DNA of 48,069 nucleotides from an uncultured Eggerthella sp. (lineage in GTDB: Bacteria > Actinomycetota > Coriobacteriia > Coriobacteriales > Eggerthellaceae). The notes under the pieces are model-generated. The model was not told the origin of the DNA, did no database searches, and worked only from the letters and a program-made list of their open reading frames with translations. Positions 16,753-24,939 of the stretch are shown here, one piece after another; positions within the stretch are counted from its first letter, which is position 1, and each line of letters begins with the position of its first letter. The stretch spans positions 1 through 48,069 of the forward strand of contig CAJKUH010000016.1 in assembly GCA_905203045.1 (NCBI GenBank). The letters run 5' to 3'. Both the position numbers and the translations under genes were made by a program.

Positions 16753-18912
16753 CTATTTCAGCAAGGGTGAAAGCTCGCCGTTGCTTACGATGCTCACCGT
16801 GCTGGTGGCGCGGGAAATGGCCGTGTACAGGCAGCGGCGGGAAAGCTCGTTTTCGGGGAATGCCTCAGCGCTGGCGTCCACGATAACCACGTGGTCGAAC
16901 TCCAAACCCTTTGCCAAAGGAAGCGCCAGCACGATAGCGCCCGACCCTGGCAGGGTGTCGCCCTCGCCGATAAGTTGGGGAGCATCTTCACCCAAAAGCT
17001 GCACGGTTTGTGTTGCCGATTCCTCGTCGAGCGCGACGAATGCCGTGGTGCCGTCGTATGCCTTTGCAGCGCTGGCAAGGGCACGAAGCTCCTTTTCGTA
17101 CCCTTCGGCGGTTGCGCACTCGTGGAAGTCCGGCTCGGTGTCGGCGCGCTGCACCGAGGAAATCTGCATGCCGTCGGCGGTTACCGCCAGTTTGGCGAAC
17201 AGCTCGGTGATGGCAGGCGTGGAACGATAGCTGGTCATAAGGTTGCATTCGCTTACCTCGCCGCGGATTTCCTTGAACACGCGACGGATCTCGTCAAACG
17301 ATGCAGTGCCCGGCTTGATGGCCTGGTTTTCGTCGCCTAGCAGCAGGAAGTTCGCACGGCGGAAGTAGCGTGCCAGCACCGCCAGCTGCGCAGTGGTGTA
17401 GTCCTGCACCTCGTCGATCATCACGTACTTGGCATCGGGGTTGCTCATGCCGGTGATGGCAATCTTGGTATAGAGCCACTCCAAGAAGGAAAGCTCTTCC
17501 ATACCGGCGATGCGCTTGGCAATGCGGTCGATGCGCAGCCAATAGTCGCAGCGCACCGCTTCGAAGGCGCTCTCGTATTCTTGGGTCAAGAACTGCAGCG
17601 TGTACTTCTTCGCGTTTTCTTCGGTGTCCATGGCAATGGGCTCGCCGAAGATGCTTAGCTGGTCGTTGTAGGAAAGCTCGCTTACCACGTCTTGCGCGGC
17701 GCTGTTGCCGGCCATCTGGCCTAAGCGGCTTTGCAGGCGCGCTTCCAGCTCTTCGCGGATCAGCGTGATGCGATGGGGACCGGCGGGAGCGTTCTTGAAC
17801 TTGGCAGCGGCGCGCGCAATCTGCTGGGCGCTGATAAGCAGCGTGCCCTGGCTCTTGATGTCGCGGAAGTCCTTGTCCTGGAACTCGAGCTTTTCCACGG
17901 CTTCATCGATGCGCTGCAGCGTTTCAAACGTGGTGTCGAAGCGGGCGAAGTCGCGTCCCGGCGGGATGGCGCCTTCGGCGAATTCGTTCCAGGTAAGGAT
18001 ATTGGGGTTGCGCTCGCCCATGTCGGGCAGAACGTTGTCGATGTAGTTGCGGAACACCGGGTTCGGCGTGATAAGGAACACCTGGCGCGGGTCAAGGCTT
18101 TCACGCTGCTGGTAGAACAGGTAGGCGATGCGTTGCAACAGCACCGACGTTTTGCCGCTGCCGGCGATGCCGTTTACCAGCAAGGCGGGAACGTCCTTGT
18201 GGCGGATCACCACGTTCTGCTCCTTCTGAATGGTGGTGGTGATGGCCTGCATCTGCGAAGTGCGCTGGCGAGAAAGGGAAGCCAACAGCAGCTCGTCCTG
18301 GATGGCCACGGTGGTGTCGAAGCAGGCGTTCAGCTTGTTGCCGGTGATGTCGAACTGGCGGCGCAGCAGCAGATCGACGTTGATGGTGCGGCCGTTGGCC
18401 TCGTACGACGTTTTGCCGTCGGCCTGGTTGTAGTACACCTCGGCAACGGGGGAGCGCCAGTCGACGATAAGGCGACGGTACTGGTCGTCGGACAGGCCTG
18501 CGTTGCCGATGTAGAGCTCTTTCGGTGCGGCGCCCGGCTTGTACTGCAGCACCACTTTGGCGAAGTAGGGCTGCGGCTTCAAGATGCGCACTGCGGTAAG
18601 CTTTTCGGCATTGGCGCGCTGGGTGCGGTTGTACGAATCGATAACGCTGTTCATGTTCGCGTACTCGATATAGGTTTCCTGTTTCTCGCCGTCGCTGGCG
18701 AAGTTGGAGGCGAGCTCGTCGGCCATGTTGCGCTTGTCTTCTTCGGCCTCTTGGGCGGTTTTGCGCATGTTGGCCAGTACGTCCTGCTCGATTTTCTCGA
18801 TGGCGGCGTAGGTTTTGCTCAGATGCTGCTGTTCTTCTTGGAATACGGCATCGGCCGCGTTCTCGGCGTTCAGCGGGGCGGCTGCGGTATCATGCAATTC
18901 GGTGCCTGTCAT
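16753..18912 (-). CDS. HelD-like UvrD/Rep superfamily ATPase
   Basis: 719 residues starting at MTGTELHD, with AAAGGAACC upstream. The N-terminus (about 25-70) is a charged helical stretch fitting the coiled-coil arm that HelD inserts into the RNA polymerase secondary channel. Superfamily 1 helicase motifs follow: Walker A GIAGSGKTS (248-256), Walker B YVMIDEVQDYT, then LGDENQAIKPG, TSYRSTPAITELF and the motif near the end LAKGLEFDHVVIVDA plus YTAISRATSTV. HelD releases stalled RNA polymerase from DNA using ATP. UvrD/PcrA repair helicases are the alternative, but the long N-terminal region before Walker A and the IDWRSPVAEVYY segment are HelD-like. It is a single gene converging with the rhomboid gene. 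Confidence 0.82.
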   Translation of the reverse strand: MTGTELHDTAAAPLNAENAADAVFQEEQQHLSKTYAAIEKIEQDVLANMRKTAQEAEEDKRNMADELASNFASDGEKQETYIEYANMNSVIDSYNRTQRANAEKLTAVRILKPQPYFAKVVLQYKPGAAPKELYIGNAGLSDDQYRRLIVDWRSPVAEVYYNQADGKTSYEANGRTINVDLLLRRQFDITGNKLNACFDTTVAIQDELLLASLSRQRTSQMQAITTTIQKEQNVVIRHKDVPALLVNGIAGSGKTSVLLQRIAYLFYQQRESLDPRQVFLITPNPVFRNYIDNVLPDMGERNPNILTWNEFAEGAIPPGRDFARFDTTFETLQRIDEAVEKLEFQDKDFRDIKSQGTLLISAQQIARAAAKFKNAPAGPHRITLIREELEARLQSRLGQMAGNSAAQDVVSELSYNDQLSIFGEPIAMDTEENAKKYTLQFLTQEYESAFEAVRCDYWLRIDRIAKRIAGMEELSFLEWLYTKIAITGMSNPDAKYVMIDEVQDYTTAQLAVLARYFRRANFLLLGDENQAIKPGTASFDEIRRVFKEIRGEVSECNLMTSYRSTPAITELFAKLAVTADGMQISSVQRADTEPDFHECATAEGYEKELRALASAAKAYDGTTAFVALDEESATQTVQLLGEDAPQLIGEGDTLPGSGAIVLALPLAKGLEFDHVVIVDASAEAFPENELSRRCLYTAISRATSTVSIVSNGELSPLLK

Positions 18913-19010
18913 AGTGGTTCCTTTCCGTTTAGCTGAACTATAGTACCGAAGGCGTGCGGGCAATGGGCAAAACTCCTTGGCACCTCTACCGAAAACGCGA
19001 AAGGATGCCC

Positions 19011-19727
19011 ATGGCAGATTCCGAAAACCTGCAAACGGCACATGCTCCCCAGCAAAGCGAACCCGAGCTTCAATTTCCTATGGCGAAGTTGGGCATATAC
19101 GGCGGCTTAACCGTTGCCTTTTGCTGTGCCCTGATTATTTCCAACGTGCTGGCAACCAAGACGCTTGATTTGGGCATGTTCGCGTTGCCGGCTTCCATCC
19201 TGACGTTTCCCATCGTCTACATCATCAACGATGTGCTTTCCGATGTGTACGGCTTCCATGCCATGCGCCGCACCATCGCATGCGGGTTCATTGCCATTAC
19301 CGTGGCGGCGTTGGCGTACCACCTTGCCATATTCATTCCCGGCGTCGATCAGGACATGGCCGACGCTTTCGCCCTTGCCATGGGCGGGTCGTGGCGCATT
19401 CTGCTGGGCACGTTCGCATCGTATGTGTTGGGAAGCTTGTTGAATTCGTTTCTGATGGCGGGCTTGAAGAAGCGCTTCGACAAGTATCTGTTCTTCCGTT
19501 GTGTTGTTTCCACGGTTGCCGGCGAAACAGTTGATTCGTTCGTGTTCATTTCCATTGCGTTCATCGGCGTGTATGCGCCCGAGGTGATCCTTACTATGAT
19601 CGGGTCGCAGATCCTGTTCAAAACACTGTACGAGGTGATTATGTACCCCATTACCCGAAAAGTGCTGCTTTCGGTGCGCAGGCATGCGGGTGTGGAATGG
19701 GTTACGAAGTCCAATTCCCAGCTGTAG
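19011..19727 (+). CDS. yhhQ: Queuosine precursor transporter (YhhQ/QPTR, VUT_1 family)
   Basis: 238 residues. The ATG at 19011 is chosen because AAAGGA (19000-19005) is five bases upstream; two earlier in-frame ATGs lack this. Six membrane helices are visible, with family motifs ISNVLATKTLDLG, FPIVYIINDVLSDVYG, GSWRILLGTFASYVLGSLLNSF, RCVVSTVAGETVDSFVFISIAFIG and KTLYEVIMYPIT. These proteins import preQ0 or preQ1. Together with queDEC/queF in the same window, the cell could both make and salvage queuosine precursors. I looked for a second preQ1 aptamer in the 98-bp upstream region and found none I could defend. TATAGT at 18939-18944 is a candidate -10 box. Confidence 0.9.
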   Translation: MADSENLQTAHAPQQSEPELQFPMAKLGIYGGLTVAFCCALIISNVLATKTLDLGMFALPASILTFPIVYIINDVLSDVYGFHAMRRTIACGFIAITVAALAYHLAIFIPGVDQDMADAFALAMGGSWRILLGTFASYVLGSLLNSFLMAGLKKRFDKYLFFRCVVSTVAGETVDSFVFISIAFIGVYAPEVILTMIGSQILFKTLYEVIMYPITRKVLLSVRRHAGVEWVTKSNSQL

Positions 19728-19751
19728 CGTATAGGCTTGAAACCAAGGAAG

Positions 19752-19784
19752 GCCTCCTGTCGCGGTAGCGGCGGGAGGCTTTTT
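19752..19784 (+). terminator. Terminator after yhhQ
   Basis: A 12-bp stem with two G-T pairs (19752-19763 with 19768-19779), loop GGTA, then TTTTT (19780-19784). Confidence 0.85.
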
Positions 19785-19871
19785 CGTATGGGCTCTTTGT
19801 TTTTTGCCAAGACTGCCAGAACGTGTACCGCGCCGTACTTTGCTTGCCGTCGCGGGGTGGGGCGCTGGCGC

Positions 19872-19914
19872 AAAAAGGGCGGGCCCGCAGTTCGCTTCGA
19901 ACGCGGACCCGCCC
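19872..19914 (-). terminator. Terminator after the MFS-CBS gene
   Basis: Read on the minus strand, a GC-rich stem (GGGCGGGTCCGC paired with GCGGGCCCGCCC, extended by GTTCG/CGAAC) is followed by TTTTT (complement of 19872-19876). It ends the gene finishing at 19940. Confidence 0.85.
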
Positions 19915-19939
19915 TGTGCTTTAGCCGAAGAACGTTTCG

Positions 19940-21856
19940 CTACTGGGCGTTGGCGTAAAGGCCTACGGTATAGCGGGTGATGTCGGAGCGGTTGATGATG
20001 CCCACCATCTTTCCCTCGTTCATAACGGGTGCCTTCTTCAGGTGATGCTGGGCCAAGGTCGCGCACACGTTGTCCATGCTGTCGGAAAGGTTTACCGTCA
20101 GCACATTTTTGGTGGCGATGGCGCCCACCGTCATGCTCTCAAGCGCCTGCGCCTTTTCCTCGAAGCTCTTGCCGTTGGAGTCGATGGTATAGGAATAGAA
20201 ACTGGTGAACGTGGTGTTCTGATGCGCCAGCGTGCCGATGATGTCGCCATCGCTCACGAAACCGCACAACGTGCCATGGGCATCGACCACCGGTGCGCCG
20301 GAAATGCCCTTTTCAGAGAACAGCTTCAGGGCGTCGAGCGCGTTGGCGTTTTCGTTCAGGGCGAATACCTCGGTCTGCATCAGGCTGGAAAGAACGCTTG
20401 CAGGAGCTGCTTTTTCCTTCTGCGGGGCTGCCTGTGGTGCCTGCTTGCGGATGCGGAAGGCCAGCACGAAGCCCAAGATAGCCAGAACCAGGGTGAAGGT
20501 GAAGCCGTAGTGGGAGCCGGTGGCGAACGCCAAGGCGGAATCGGTGCCGCCTGCTGCGGTGTAGGCGCTTTGTCCCATAGCCAGCAAGCAAGTTGCCGTT
20601 GCAGTGCAGATGGCGCCCAGTACCTGCTGCAGCGTGTTCATGAGTGTGCTGCCATCGGGGTTCATGCGGGGCGGCAGCGCGGCAAGCGCGTGGGTTTGGC
20701 AGGGCGACATGGCCAGCGGCACGCCGATCATCATGATGATGTGGCACATGATCACGTACCAAACGGGCGTTTCGGGCGTTGCGAACAGCAGCAGGGCTGA
20801 AGCGATGGCGGAAAGCGCGAAGCCGGCAAGGGCGGGGATGCGTGCGCCGATCTTGTCGAAGATGTTGCCAGCTGCCACGCTTACCGCAGCATTCACCAGA
20901 CCGCCGGGCAGCATGAAGATGCCTGCCATGGCAACGGCAATAAGCATGCCGTTCTGGTAGAACTGCGGCAACACGTACATGGCGGCCAGGGTGATGCCGA
21001 AGTTCAGCATCAGGCAGATGGCGCCAACGCGGTAGCCCTGGAAGGTAAGCACGCGTAGGTCGAGCACGGGAACTTTCAGGGAAAGCTGACGTTTCACGTA
21101 CACCACCAGGCACAGGGCACCAACAACGAAGGAAACGATAACGGGAAGCGACGTGGGTCCGTACAGGCTGATCATGCCCGCGCCCAGCACGATGCCGCCA
21201 AAGCCGATGCACGAGGTGATTACCGATGCGGCATCGATATGCGGCTTGGTAAGCTCGTAGGGGTTCACTTCGAATTTGAGGGCAAACACGATGCCCAAAA
21301 TAAGCGTAACGGCGAAGCTGAAGAAGATGAAGCGCCACGAGAATGCGCCGATCAGAATGCCCGCAAGCGTGGGGCCGATGGCAGGCGCAAACATGATGAT
21401 GAGCGCGCTTACGCCCATTGCCTGGCCGATTTTATGAGGCGGGATAACCTCCAACGTCATGGCGAACATCAACGGCAGAACCAGCCCGGTTCCGATTCCT
21501 TGAATGCAGCGTCCTGCTAGGCACATCTCGAACGAGGTGGCAAAGCCACTGATAAGTGCGCCGGCCAAGAAAGCGCATAGGGCGAACAGGGTGATCTTAC
21601 GTGCCGAGAACCATTTGGTAAGCAGGCTTGAAAAGGGCAGTACCAAGCCGATGACCAGCATGTAGCCGACTACCAGCCATTGGGCCATGGAAAGATCGAT
21701 GCCGAAGGCGGCGGAAAGCTGGGGGATGGCGATATTCAGCGAGGTTTCGCTGTACATGCCGGTAAAGCCACCTAGGTACAGGCACATCAGGCTTAAATAT
21801 GGGTGGTCTACCTTGACACGGGCTTGGGGAAGGTTGGGGGACTGAGATTCACTCAC
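19940..21856 (-). CDS. DHA2-type MFS multidrug exporter fused to a tandem CBS domain
   Basis: 638 residues. Residues 1-475 form a 14-helix MFS drug/proton antiporter of the EmrB/QacA class, with SAAFGIDLSMAQWLVVGYML (motif near helix 2), LAGRCIQGIGTGLVLPL and FAPAIGPTLAGILI (antiporter motif C-like). Residues from about 487 form two CBS motifs: ALDALKLFSEKGISGAPVVD...GFVSDGDIIG and SMDNVCATLAQHHLKKAPVMN..MVGIINRSDI. CBS pairs usually bind adenine nucleotides and regulate transport or enzymes. A cytosolic CBS pair on a DHA2 exporter is unusual, and suggests gating by nucleotide or redox state (inference). The start is GTG at 21856 with GAAAGGAAG about ten bases upstream. It is immediately downstream of, and probably controlled by, the TetR gene, although a terminator stands between them. 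Confidence 0.88.
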   Translation of the reverse strand: MSESQSPNLPQARVKVDHPYLSLMCLYLGGFTGMYSETSLNIAIPQLSAAFGIDLSMAQWLVVGYMLVIGLVLPFSSLLTKWFSARKITLFALCAFLAGALISGFATSFEMCLAGRCIQGIGTGLVLPLMFAMTLEVIPPHKIGQAMGVSALIIMFAPAIGPTLAGILIGAFSWRFIFFSFAVTLILGIVFALKFEVNPYELTKPHIDAASVITSCIGFGGIVLGAGMISLYGPTSLPVIVSFVVGALCLVVYVKRQLSLKVPVLDLRVLTFQGYRVGAICLMLNFGITLAAMYVLPQFYQNGMLIAVAMAGIFMLPGGLVNAAVSVAAGNIFDKIGARIPALAGFALSAIASALLLFATPETPVWYVIMCHIIMMIGVPLAMSPCQTHALAALPPRMNPDGSTLMNTLQQVLGAICTATATCLLAMGQSAYTAAGGTDSALAFATGSHYGFTFTLVLAILGFVLAFRIRKQAPQAAPQKEKAAPASVLSSLMQTEVFALNENANALDALKLFSEKGISGAPVVDAHGTLCGFVSDGDIIGTLAHQNTTFTSFYSYTIDSNGKSFEEKAQALESMTVGAIATKNVLTVNLSDSMDNVCATLAQHHLKKAPVMNEGKMVGIINRSDITRYTVGLYANAQ

Positions 21857-21901
21857 GTGTTTACGGCTTCCTTTCTACGTGCGTGAAGTCGTGCTACGCC
21901 C

Positions 21902-21940
21902 AAAAAAGAAGCGTTCGTAGCGGGGAGCTACGAACGCTTC
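21902..21940 (-). terminator. Terminator after the tetR-family gene
   Basis: A perfect 14-bp stem (21908-21921 with 21927-21940), loop GGGGA, followed on the minus strand by TTTTTT (complement of 21902-21907). It separates the regulator from the exporter gene. Confidence 0.87.
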
Positions 21941-22112
21941 GTATGGGTGAGGCGACTTCACTTGCTTTAACGGTTTTGCATTATAAGCAGAACGGAAGGC
22001 TCTTCGTAAGCGTTGATTTTGTGGAGTTCGATGCTGCTGGCGAATAGTTGTGAACGGGAAGGCGAGCTTGTGCAGCTTGTTGGGACGGCAGCAGGCTTTT
22101 AATCGCAATCCG

Positions 22113-22757
22113 CTAGTTGTGCCAATGTTCCAGGCACATGCCGATGAATTCTTCCATGGCGGGCTGGAATTCTGGCTTGGTACGCTTAATTCCCAGTTCG
22201 TCTAGCGCTTGTGCCACCATGGCGTTGGCAGAGCACCCGCCAACCATGCCCATTCCGTGGGAGTGGATGGTGGAAAGCAGGTAATTGAAGCGGTCTTTAT
22301 CGCCTGCGAACATGTTGCCCATTTGGCTGTAGAGCTTGTCCAGATAGTCGTAGTAGCCCTTCTTGAACGTTTTCAGGCGCTCAAGGGTCACGTTCGTTTC
22401 GATGATGGTCATAAGGATGTCGCCGTACACGAACCAATCGCGGTTCTTGGCTGCAATGTCGGCCCAGGTTGCCGCCATCGTTACGGCATCGAATGCCATA
22501 GTGGAAGGGAAGGCAGCAAGCAGGGCATCGAAGTACGAATCGCGGGCATCGGCGGAAAGCTCAAGGAATATCTCTTCCTTGGTGGTTACGTACTTGTAAA
22601 GGCTTGCGCGCGACCAGCCAAGGCGCTCGGCAATGGTGGTGAGCGTTATCTCGTGATAGGGCACTTCGCGGTACAGCTGCGCCGTTGCCTGCTTGATATC
22701 AGCCATGCGCTGGCATTTCTGCTCATCGCTGCGTGCTCTTTTGAAATCCTGCTTCAT
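22113..22757 (-). CDS. TetR family transcriptional regulator
   Basis: 214 residues from the ATG giving MKQDFKRARS, with AAGGAAG upstream. The N-terminal HTH (about 16-62) has the TetR pattern ITLTTIAERLGWSRASLYKYVTTKEEIFLEL. The remaining helical domain (WADIAAKNRDWFVYGDILMTI...) resembles the C-terminal ligand domain of the TetR_C_33-like group. It is divergent from the cupin/aldo-keto reductase cluster and upstream of the MFS-CBS exporter. It most likely represses one or both through palindromes in the 22869-22910 region. Confidence 0.88.
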   Translation of the reverse strand: MKQDFKRARSDEQKCQRMADIKQATAQLYREVPYHEITLTTIAERLGWSRASLYKYVTTKEEIFLELSADARDSYFDALLAAFPSTMAFDAVTMAATWADIAAKNRDWFVYGDILMTIIETNVTLERLKTFKKGYYDYLDKLYSQMGNMFAGDKDRFNYLLSTIHSHGMGMVGGCSANAMVAQALDELGIKRTKPEFQPAMEEFIGMCLEHWHN

Positions 22758-22868
22758 GGTTCTTCCTTGCCTGAGCACATCCTGTTTCGGCTGTGCTTGT
22801 AGGGCGTGCGTTCATATACGTTTTCGCGAACAGTATAACCCACCTTTTTGCCTATAAGTAACAAGGTG

Positions 22869-22910
22869 TAAGTTATGTGATTGACAATTTACGTGACGTT
22901 GCGTAACTTA
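22869..22910. promoter_or_regulatory. Promoter and TetR-type operators of the redox cluster
   Basis: TTGACA (22881-22886) and TAACTT (22904-22909) have an ideal 17-bp spacer. An 18-bp palindrome-like site (22889-22906; halves TTACGTGAC and GTTGCGTAA, 7 of 9 positions symmetric) fills the spacer and -10 box. A second symmetry, TAAGTTA (22869-22875) with TAACTTA (22904-22910), flanks the -35. Further TTTACGTGA copies occur around 22888 and 22912. This is a classic layout for repression of the rightward operon by the divergent TetR protein. Confidence 0.68.
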
Positions 22911-22964
22911 TTTTACGTGAAGAGAGAGCAGGCGCGGTGCCTGAGTCCTTAGAAGGAGATAAGC

Positions 22965-23396
22965 ATGAAGTATCAAGACAAGGCTGAGTTCGAAAAGGCG
23001 AATATGTTCGGCATGGGCGAGCCGAACACTGCATACGCCCAGTATTTTATCGGCGAATCGTTTCTGAACCCCCTTACCGACCCTGCCGTTGGTCCCTTTG
23101 CGGCCAACGTGACGTTTGAGCCCGGTTGTCGCAACAACTGGCACATCCACCATGCCAAGCAGGGCGGCGGCCAGATGCTCATCTGCACGGCCGGCGAAGG
23201 CTGGTACCAGGAAGAGGGCAAGGCTGCCGTAAGCCTTACGCCGGGTACCGTAATCATGATTCCCGCCGAAGTGAAGCATTGGCATGGCGCCAAGGCCGAC
23301 AGCTGGTTCAGCCATGTAGCCGTTGAGGTTCCCGGTGTTGAAACCTCCAACGAATGGTGCGAGCCGGTATCCGACGAAGAGTACGCCGCCCTGTAA
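22965..23396 (+). CDS. Cupin domain protein
   Basis: 143 residues, a single cupin barrel. Metal-ligand candidates are His60 and His62 (NNWHIHHA), Gln70 in GGQMLICTAGEGWYQ, and His105/His107 (EVKHWHGAK). Proteins of this kind frequently accompany carboxymuconolactone-decarboxylase-like proteins and aldo/keto reductases in detoxification operons; the substrate is unknown. AGAAGGAG lies seven bases before the ATG. It is the first gene of the cluster and starts 55 bases after the promoter -10 box. The next gene begins 11 bases after its stop. Confidence 0.86.
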   Translation: MKYQDKAEFEKANMFGMGEPNTAYAQYFIGESFLNPLTDPAVGPFAANVTFEPGCRNNWHIHHAKQGGGQMLICTAGEGWYQEEGKAAVSLTPGTVIMIPAEVKHWHGAKADSWFSHVAVEVPGVETSNEWCEPVSDEEYAAL

Positions 23397-23407
23397 AAGG
23401 AGCAGAA

Positions 23408-24412
23408 ATGGAGTACGCCAAATTAGGGTGGTCGGACATTGAGGTTTCGAAGGTGTGCCTTGGCGGCATGAGCTTCGGTAAGGCTTCGCCCGATTTTCAC
23501 CAGTGGACAATCGGACCAAAAGAAACCGAGGAAGTAATCGGACGTGCTTTTGAGCGCGGCATCAACTTCATCGATACCGCGAACTGCTATTCCTTCGGCA
23601 CGAGCGAGGAATACATCGGTCGCGCGCTGCAGAATCTGAGCATTCCCCGCGAAAAGGTCGTTTTGGCAAGCAAAGTTCATTTCAACGAGGGCGGTCTTTC
23701 GAAGAAAGCCATTCTCCGTGAAATCGACGGCACGTTGAAGCGCTTGGGGACCGACTACTTGGACCTCTACATCATTCATCGTTTCGATTACGACGTTCCT
23801 ATCGAAGCGCTTGATTCGTTGGTTAAGGCGGGCAAGGTTCGGGCGCTGGGCGCAAGTGAGATGTATGCCTATCAGCTTCATACCACGCAGGTTGCTGCAG
23901 AACGTAATGGACTCACGAAGTTCACCAGCATGCAGTGCCATTACAACCTGCTGTATCGCGAAGATGAACGCGAGATGATTCCTGTGTGCCGCCAGTTCAA
24001 TATGGCGCTGACGCCATACAGTCCGTTGGCATCGGGGCATTTGGCTCGTGCGACGTGGAATTGCGATTCGAAGCGCAGCGTCACTGACGCTACCATGCGC
24101 AACAAGTACGATGCTGCGCGTGCCGAAGACGAGCCCATCATTGCCCGCGTTTCCGAAGTGGCGCACGCACATGGCGTGCCGATGTCGCAGGTTGCCTTGG
24201 CATGGCTTTGGGCACGGGGCGTTGAATCGCCCATCGTTGGATGCAGCAAGCCTTCGCGTGTCGACAACGCTGTTGATGCGCTCGATATCCATCTTTCGAA
24301 AGAGGAAATCGATTATTTGGAAGAGCTGTACCATGCCCATGAATTGGTTGGGCCGAAATCGCGTCCAGGTGAAAAGCCCCTGGCGGGCACCACGAAAGTC
24401 AAGCTCAAATAA
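23408..24412 (+). CDS. Aldo/keto reductase
   Basis: 334 residues, a NADPH-dependent TIM-barrel oxidoreductase. The start ATG follows AAAAGGAG. The catalytic tetrad is intact: Asp56 and Tyr61 (FIDTANCYSFG), Lys89 (VLASKV) and His124 (YIIHRFD). C-terminal PIVGCSKPSRVDNAVDAL is the cofactor-binding segment of the YajO/AKR11-12 branch. It likely reduces aldehydes or quinone-like ketones. It is the second gene of the cupin cluster; the downstream gene has its own AT-rich leader. Confidence 0.93.
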   Translation: MEYAKLGWSDIEVSKVCLGGMSFGKASPDFHQWTIGPKETEEVIGRAFERGINFIDTANCYSFGTSEEYIGRALQNLSIPREKVVLASKVHFNEGGLSKKAILREIDGTLKRLGTDYLDLYIIHRFDYDVPIEALDSLVKAGKVRALGASEMYAYQLHTTQVAAERNGLTKFTSMQCHYNLLYREDEREMIPVCRQFNMALTPYSPLASGHLARATWNCDSKRSVTDATMRNKYDAARAEDEPIIARVSEVAHAHGVPMSQVALAWLWARGVESPIVGCSKPSRVDNAVDALDIHLSKEEIDYLEELYHAHELVGPKSRPGEKPLAGTTKVKLK

Positions 24413-24465
24413 TGCATGTGAGCAGGCATTTTAAATCTTATATAAGCAGCATGTATATAACGACC

Positions 24466-24503
24466 CTCTTGTGTCGTAGATAAATAATGTTTCGACACTA
24501 GAG
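24466..24503. promoter_or_regulatory. Inverted repeat upstream of the carboxymuconolactone-decarboxylase-like gene
   Basis: CTCTTGTGTCG (24466-24476) pairs with CGACACTAGAG (24493-24503) with one T-T mismatch, around a 16-base AT-rich loop. No T tract follows. The surrounding 24420-24500 stretch is AT-rich with possible -10 boxes, so this may be an operator for an internal promoter, or a leader hairpin. Confidence 0.5.
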
Positions 24504-24528
24504 GCGCATAACAAGAAGGGACATTCTT

Positions 24529-24858
24529 ATGGTTAAGCAAACAGCAGGTAGGGATCAGTTGGGCGAGTTCGCTCCGAAGTTCGCACAGCTCAACGACGAC
24601 GTTCTATTCGGCGAGGTATGGTCGCGCGAAGACAAGCTTTCCCTGAAGCAGCGCTCCATCGTCACGGTTTCCGTGCTTATCGGCAAGGGCATGCTTGATT
24701 CGTCTTTCAAGTTCCACATCCAGTCCGCCAAGAAGAACGGCGTAACCGCTGAAGAGATGGCAGAGCTCATTACCCATGCTGCCTTCTATGCTGGTTGGCC
24801 CAACGCATGGGCTGCCTTCAACATGGCAAAAGAGGTTTATGCGGAAGACGCCGAATAG
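24529..24858 (+). CDS. Carboxymuconolactone decarboxylase family protein
   Basis: 109 residues, a compact all-helical protein of the CMD/AhpD superfamily. Family features are LSLKQRSIVTVSVLIGKGM, SFKFHIQSAKKNGVTAEEMAELITHAAFYAGWPNAW. The CxxC of the peroxidase AhpD is absent, so it is closer to gamma-carboxymuconolactone decarboxylase-like proteins of mostly unknown substrate that travel with cupins. Ribosome-binding site AGAAGGG. The gene after it (24940) follows after 81 bases. Confidence 0.88.
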   Translation: MVKQTAGRDQLGEFAPKFAQLNDDVLFGEVWSREDKLSLKQRSIVTVSVLIGKGMLDSSFKFHIQSAKKNGVTAEEMAELITHAAFYAGWPNAWAAFNMAKEVYAEDAE

Positions 24859-24939
24859 TCACCGCATCATTGAGCCGTTGCCTTCGGCACGCTTCTTTGC
24901 GTGCTGGGGCAGCGGCTTTCTTTACGAAAGGAATGCTTA

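Noticed and set aside
18913..19010. A second preQ1 riboswitch before yhhQ
   Set aside because: No P1 stem with an A-rich tail of the class I type, and no class II or III pattern that I could defend.
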